A DNA stretch of 64,000 nt from Desulfuromonadaceae bacterium. Lineage in GTDB: Bacteria > Desulfobacterota > Desulfuromonadia > Geobacterales > Pseudopelobacteraceae. The notes beneath the pieces were generated by a model. That model did no database searches. It had not been told where the DNA came from and saw only the letters and a program-made list of their open reading frames with translations. Position 1 is the first letter of the stretch; the number at the start of each line of letters is the position of its first letter. This document shows, piece after piece, positions 60,078 to 64,000 of the stretch. Where the stretch lies: assembly GCA_028687585.1 (NCBI GenBank), contig JAQTZV010000008.1:62001-126000 (forward strand), given 5' to 3'. The position numbers and the translations under genes are program-made.

Positions 60078-61460
60078 TTGCTCGACAATGAAAAGATGGC
60101 TTTTGAACTGCTGTCGCTATTTCCCGATGGTATCGGGCTGGAAACGTTCAAACGGCTAACCAACGGCCATAGAAATACAAAAAATAACAGCAATGTCGAG
60201 TTACAACAGACAATGATTACTGACAAGATCATCAAAGCACTGGAAAACAAATCGATTATCGAAAACAATAATGGACTAATCAAACTGCAATCAATAGTAG
60301 GCAAGTTTGCCGAGGGGCAACTGCGGTGCCGGAATAACCTCACCCGGTTTTATCGCAACGCTTTTGAATATAACCGTATGTTTACTTCAGCCCTAATAGA
60401 GCTAAAGAATAACAACGAAAAGCGCACCCTAGAAATATTTAATAGTCAACAAGCCAATTTTTTAAAAAGCATCACGTATTTCGATATGGCGGAAGTAGAT
60501 AGTGCAGATTTAATAGATTATTTAGAAGAATTAGGCTTGTTTTTTATTAATATATGTTCGCCTAGCGGTTTGATTCGTGAACTCTCCATCAAGGTTGATA
60601 GCTTCCATGGCAGGGACAGGCAATGTGTTGAGACTCAATTACTTCTCGCTCGTTATTTTGATGGTGATTTCGACAACGCCTTTGCCGAGATAAAGAAGGT
60701 GACACCGTTAGAGACACTGGCTACATTGGATAGGTCAAATCCTGTTGAGCATATACTGGCTGGCGCTGCGTTGAATATTTATTTGATGGAAGGTGAGGCT
60801 TTGTACTCAGCAAAATATGAAGCAAAACATAAACTCATAGATATTAAATATCCAGCGTCATTCTTTGCGCTGGGTGAGTACAACAAGGAGCTTGTAGAAT
60901 GTTGTAAATACGACTTTGCCACTTGTGAGGTCTTGGCCAATATTGGGAGTATGTCGGCACTTGAGGTTATTGATGCCTACCTGTCGGGCCTCTACGATAA
61001 AGCCCATTTGGAGAGGATGCAGGTATCATATACGCGCTCAAAGTTGATACCAATTAAGCAGCAAGACATTGAAATTCTAGTCACGGTCAACCCCTATACC
61101 AGAGGTCTTAAAGGGCTGATGTTAGCCTTTGTCGAGCAGGATGCCACAAAGGCTGAAATACTTTATCTTGAGGCGATAAGTCAACTCAGCCATATCAGAT
61201 ATTATCATGTTGAAGCCTTGTATTATTACACTAAATTTTTGCAAAAACATGCGCATGCGGATTTTGCCAGCTTCTATGGCCGAGGACTCGGACTGGCGCA
61301 AAAACACCAATATCGCTTTTTGCAATATCAATTCGAACAACTGCTTAATCACACAGACACAGCCTATGACCCTTGTAATTATCCGTTCCCGGATAACTAC
61401 AACCTCACCGGCTATATCCAGTTTTTGATCAAGGAAAACAAAAAGCGCAAAGGGAAATAA
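60078..61460 (+). CDS. SIR2-STAND NTPase, C-terminal part (winged helix and helical sensor)
   Basis: A 460-aa frame whose coding actually continues back to about 59967: LFSKINDSELEIFDN, then KKKSIYGSILYSYNHLL, typical of the winged-helix segment after NB-ARC. FELLSLFPDGIGLETF follows. The rest is alpha-helical, repeat-like (TPR-type) sequence that would serve as ligand sensor. The TTG at 60078 has no ribosome binding site. It is best read as the C-terminal half of the protein encoded from 57833, in the +1 frame. The 72-bp gap to the helicase gene suggests co-transcription. Confidence 0.7.
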   Translation: MLDNEKMAFELLSLFPDGIGLETFKRLTNGHRNTKNNSNVELQQTMITDKIIKALENKSIIENNNGLIKLQSIVGKFAEGQLRCRNNLTRFYRNAFEYNRMFTSALIELKNNNEKRTLEIFNSQQANFLKSITYFDMAEVDSADLIDYLEELGLFFINICSPSGLIRELSIKVDSFHGRDRQCVETQLLLARYFDGDFDNAFAEIKKVTPLETLATLDRSNPVEHILAGAALNIYLMEGEALYSAKYEAKHKLIDIKYPASFFALGEYNKELVECCKYDFATCEVLANIGSMSALEVIDAYLSGLYDKAHLERMQVSYTRSKLIPIKQQDIEILVTVNPYTRGLKGLMLAFVEQDATKAEILYLEAISQLSHIRYYHVEALYYYTKFLQKHAHADFASFYGRGLGLAQKHQYRFLQYQFEQLLNHTDTAYDPCNYPFPDNYNLTGYIQFLIKENKKRKGK

Positions 61461-61532
61461 TGCCATTAAGGGCATAGATAGAGATGAACACAAGGGGCAT
61501 GCTACCATTATCCATAATATCCAAGGCCAACC

Positions 61533-63317
61533 ATGTCCACCCTGATCCCCAGCATAACTTCCTGCAAATTCGACACTCCCGGCGAGCGCCGCTTTGCCCG
61601 ACTGCTTGAGGCAAAGCTGGAAGACGACTACCTTTGCTGGTACAACGTTCCCATCGGCCCTTCCAGGCTCCACCCCGACTTTATCATCATGCATCCGCAG
61701 CGAGGCCTGCTTGTTCTGGAAGTGAAGGACTGGCGTATGTCCACCATCCAGAGCATCAACAGCCACGAAGCAACCATATTCGTCAACAACATTCCCGCAA
61801 AAGTTAAGAACCCCCTTGAACAGGCCCGTATCTACGCCATGGCTGTTGCGGACATTCTTAAAACCGACCCCCAACTGATTTGGGCAGAAGGCAAGTACCA
61901 AGGAAAACTGCTCTGCCCGTGGGCTTTTGGCGTTGTCTTTACCAATATAACCCGCAACGACTTTGAGCAAACCGACCTCGGGGAAGCAATCGAGCCGCAC
62001 CACGTTATCTGCAAGGATGAGATGACTGAGTCTGTCGATGCGATGTCTTTTCAGGAACGGCTTTGGGGGATGTTCCCTTTCAATTCTCACGGCCTGCTGA
62101 CCCTCCCGCAGATCGACCGGGTGCGCTGGCATCTCTTTCCGGAAATCCGCCTGCCGTACAAACAAGCGTCACTTTTCGATGATCTGGACGACGAACCGCA
62201 GGGGTTTCCTGATCTTATGCGGGTTATGGACCTGCAACAAGAGCAACTGGCCCGTAGTCTGGGGCAGGGACATCGGGTGATTCATGGTGTTGCCGGTTCC
62301 GGCAAAACGCTTATCCTCGGCTGTCGGGCCGAACATCTGGCCAAAGCCTGCTCACGGCCGATACTGGTACTCTGCTACAACCGCCTGCTTGCTCAACGGC
62401 TGGAACAGTGGATGCAGATCAAAGGGATTGCCGACAAGGTCCATGTGCATACCTTTCACGCCTGGTGCCGGAAACAGCTGTCGGCCTACCATATTGAAAC
62501 GCAACGCAATCACGGCGACGACAACGCTTTCTTCGATGAAATGGTTGAAACGGTGATTCGTGAGGTTGATCGCGGGATGATTCCGTCCGGGCAGTATGAT
62601 GCCGTCATGATCGACGAGGGGCATGATTTCCGCTCTGAATGGCTCAAGCTGGTGGTGCAGATGGTCAATCCCCAAACCAGCTCGCTGCTGGTTCTGTACG
62701 ATGATGCCCAATCCATCTATGACACCCGCAAAAAAGGGAAGTTCAGTTTCAAGGGTGTCGGTATCCAGGCACAGGGCAGAACAACCATCTTGAAGGTGAA
62801 CTATCGCAATACCCGTGAGATTCTTGATTTTGCCGCCGATTTTGCCCGCCAGTTGCTGACCCAGGAGGATGCTGACGAGGACGGCATACCGCGTCTGGCC
62901 CCGCTTTCTGCGGGCAGACGAGGAACCAGACCGCTCCTGGTTAAACTCCCGACTATCAGGGCCGAGGCCGATGAGATTGCCAGTCGCCTGAAGGAAGCCA
63001 ATCGAAAGGGGATCGCGTGGAAAGATATGGCGGTGCTGTACTGGGATCACACGGATAAAGATGAGCTATTTCGGGCGCTCAAGGCACAAAATATTTTCGT
63101 CGTCGGTAAAAAATCGATTACCTTTGACAAGGATGATAAAAAGGTAAAATTCCTGACAATTCACAACAGCAAAGGACTGGAATTCCCCCTTGTAGCAATC
63201 ATGGGCGGCCGAATCACCGAACGGGCCAAGAGCGACGTGGAGACCGCCAAACTGCTCTACGTGGCCATGACCCGTGCTACGTCGCAACTGGTGATGACGG
63301 TTGCCGGACCTTTTTAA
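61533..63317 (+). CDS. NERD-domain UvrD-like helicase
   Basis: A 594-aa SF1 helicase. The N-terminal NERD nuclease domain (about 15-130) includes TPGERRFARLLEAKL, HPDFIIMHPQRGLLVLEVKDW (D...E-x-K) and NPLEQARIYA. The helicase core has Walker A GVAGSGKTLIL near residue 252, TFHAWCRKQL, DAVMIDEGHDF, LYDDAQSIYD, NYRNTREIL, and the C-terminal FLTIHNSKGLEFPLVAIMG and LLYVAMTRATSQL. It looks complete and active as nuclease plus helicase. It follows the SIR2-STAND gene on the same strand and probably belongs to the same unit. Confidence 0.9.
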   Translation: MSTLIPSITSCKFDTPGERRFARLLEAKLEDDYLCWYNVPIGPSRLHPDFIIMHPQRGLLVLEVKDWRMSTIQSINSHEATIFVNNIPAKVKNPLEQARIYAMAVADILKTDPQLIWAEGKYQGKLLCPWAFGVVFTNITRNDFEQTDLGEAIEPHHVICKDEMTESVDAMSFQERLWGMFPFNSHGLLTLPQIDRVRWHLFPEIRLPYKQASLFDDLDDEPQGFPDLMRVMDLQQEQLARSLGQGHRVIHGVAGSGKTLILGCRAEHLAKACSRPILVLCYNRLLAQRLEQWMQIKGIADKVHVHTFHAWCRKQLSAYHIETQRNHGDDNAFFDEMVETVIREVDRGMIPSGQYDAVMIDEGHDFRSEWLKLVVQMVNPQTSSLLVLYDDAQSIYDTRKKGKFSFKGVGIQAQGRTTILKVNYRNTREILDFAADFARQLLTQEDADEDGIPRLAPLSAGRRGTRPLLVKLPTIRAEADEIASRLKEANRKGIAWKDMAVLYWDHTDKDELFRALKAQNIFVVGKKSITFDKDDKKVKFLTIHNSKGLEFPLVAIMGGRITERAKSDVETAKLLYVAMTRATSQLVMTVAGPF

Positions 63318-63569
63318 TGATCACCCGCTACCTAAAAACCTTCTCCACCCTCCGCTCCGACACCAGCCGCTCCCGCTGGACGGCGGCAACCAAATACCGC
63401 GCCCCGCACAAACCGTTCTTGTTACCGACCGTTATCCGCGAACAACAACATCCCCAGCCATATGCAGACTCTTGCAGGGCGCCCCATCATCGGGCCTGTC
63501 GAGCAGTTGTTATGGCCTGAACCGGACGCGCTCCATTGGCATCAGCAGAAGATCTTCAGGAAATATTGA
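63317..63569 (+). pseudogene. HNH-type restriction endonuclease gene with internal deletion
   Basis: ATG 63317 overlaps the helicase stop (TAATG). It reads MITRYLKTFSTLRSDTSRSR then APHKPFLL, the N-terminus of the HNH putative restriction endonucleases (...APHKPLLLLSVIDL). From 63447 another frame gives MQTLAGRPIIGPVEQLLWP, then PDALHWHQQKIFRKY, the C-terminus of the same family. The roughly 200 residues between, including the HNH centre, are absent. Internal deletion is the best explanation. Confidence 0.6.
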
Positions 63570-63574
63570 TGTTC

Positions 63575-63754
63575 CTGACCCAACTCCCGATGCGCCGTAA
63601 CCCGGCTGCAATGAGTCATCGAAGCAAACTTCTGCGTCGTCAATCCACCCGTAAACCCATCCGGACCTGAATCCAACAGCCGATTGATCACCTTCTTCCG
63701 GCGAACCGTCTGCTAATCCTTGGCACGTTTCCGCCAAAACGCTGCCGTGGAGAA
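63575..63754 (-). pseudogene. Fic-family protein C-terminal fragment
   Basis: The minus strand reads FWRKRAKD, then a TAG stop, then QTVRRKKVINRLLDSGPDGF and TGGLTTQKFASMTHCSRVTAHREL. This is the C-terminal winged-helix tail of Fic proteins (VINRLLDAGPDGFTGGLTTRKY). It lacks the Fic core, has an internal stop, and runs out before any natural end. It faces the HNH remnant. Confidence 0.55.
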
Positions 63755-64000
63755 CATGCCATTATCCGCAACCACAATTACGTAAAACGCATAAAGGCAG
63801 ACTATAAAAATCTGCCTGGTGTGTATCAAATTACCCCGGTTATTTCGCTAGTGGCTGATATACTGCCTATTTTTTAGACTTTGGGATTCAAGACCGTTTT
63901 AGACTTAATTGTATACCGCTAAAAATAACTATTGACACTATATATCAGCTAGTTACATGCCGTGTCCAATCTCTGTGCAATCCGATAAAACAGTAGTCAT
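63755..64000. other. No gene seen at the right edge
   Basis: No supported gene. A possible promoter-like TTGACA near 63933 lacks a convincing -10 box. A small hairpin (AGGCAGACT...) near 63796 precedes T-poor sequence. Codon use resembles no frame. Confidence 0.3.

Overview
The window looks like a chromosome segment of a Geobacter/Pelobacter-type bacterium (Desulfuromonadota; Geobacterales). This is inferred from gene content: the pheA-tyrA-aroA-cmk-ispH-rpsA-ihfB order, a sigma-54-driven glnB-glnA pair, a FeoB locus with a DtxR/FeoA-type regulator, a heme c-bearing fatty acid cis/trans isomerase, and a thioredoxin that appears to use selenocysteine. No database search was possible. Calls rest on motifs, frames, overlaps and remembered family features.

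Layout. 0-1.8 kb: a DMT exporter coupled to a MoaD/ThiS-like protein, set among decayed genes (a PPOX-family flavoprotein and a class III aminotransferase fragment). 1.8-12.4 kb: htpG, a four-domain S1 protein, a YkgJ-type cysteine cluster protein, metF, a DUF815 ATPase, fur, a three-gene feo operon with Fur-box-like palindromes, and an aminotransferase. 12.4-20.5 kb: a DUF1566 exported protein, a tandem class II aldolase next to an M23 peptidase, a PilZ protein, glnB-glnA behind a sigma-54 promoter, then rpoH divergent from three Hsp20 genes. 20.5-23 kb: a gene-free palindromic CACGAA element, a frameshifted remnant, the UGA-containing thioredoxin with a SECIS-like hairpin, and a sigma-54-driven diguanylate cyclase.

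23-47 kb is ordinary housekeeping and envelope content: cis/trans isomerase, glucokinase, AI-2E transporter, VWA-OmpA protein, TrhA, oxidoreductase, M16 peptidase, dGTPase, 5'-nucleotidase, PP-loop ATPase, EAL-HDOD protein, HD hydrolase, the aromatic amino acid/cmk/ispH/rpsA/ihfB run and a tRNA-Leu(UAA).

47-64 kb is accessory. It holds a membrane zincin, an alpha/beta hydrolase, sbcCD interrupted by a GxxExxY (PDDEXK_3) gene in CACGAA repeats, a second GxxExxY cassette, an orphan Phd-type antitoxin with a broken toxin, a TumA/TumE pair, a retropepsin-like protein, HigB with a HigA-ImmA/IrrE fusion, a large SIR2-STAND NTPase split by one base, and a NERD-UvrD helicase. Between them lie deletion scars of KilA-N, HNH and Fic genes. 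The layout suggests a defence/conflict island that is turning over by insertion and deletion.

The strongest leads are the UGA-Pro-His-Cys thioredoxin, the three-copy CACGAA element family, the SIR2-STAND/NERD-helicase pair, and a 14-base motif shared downstream of two sigma-54 promoters.
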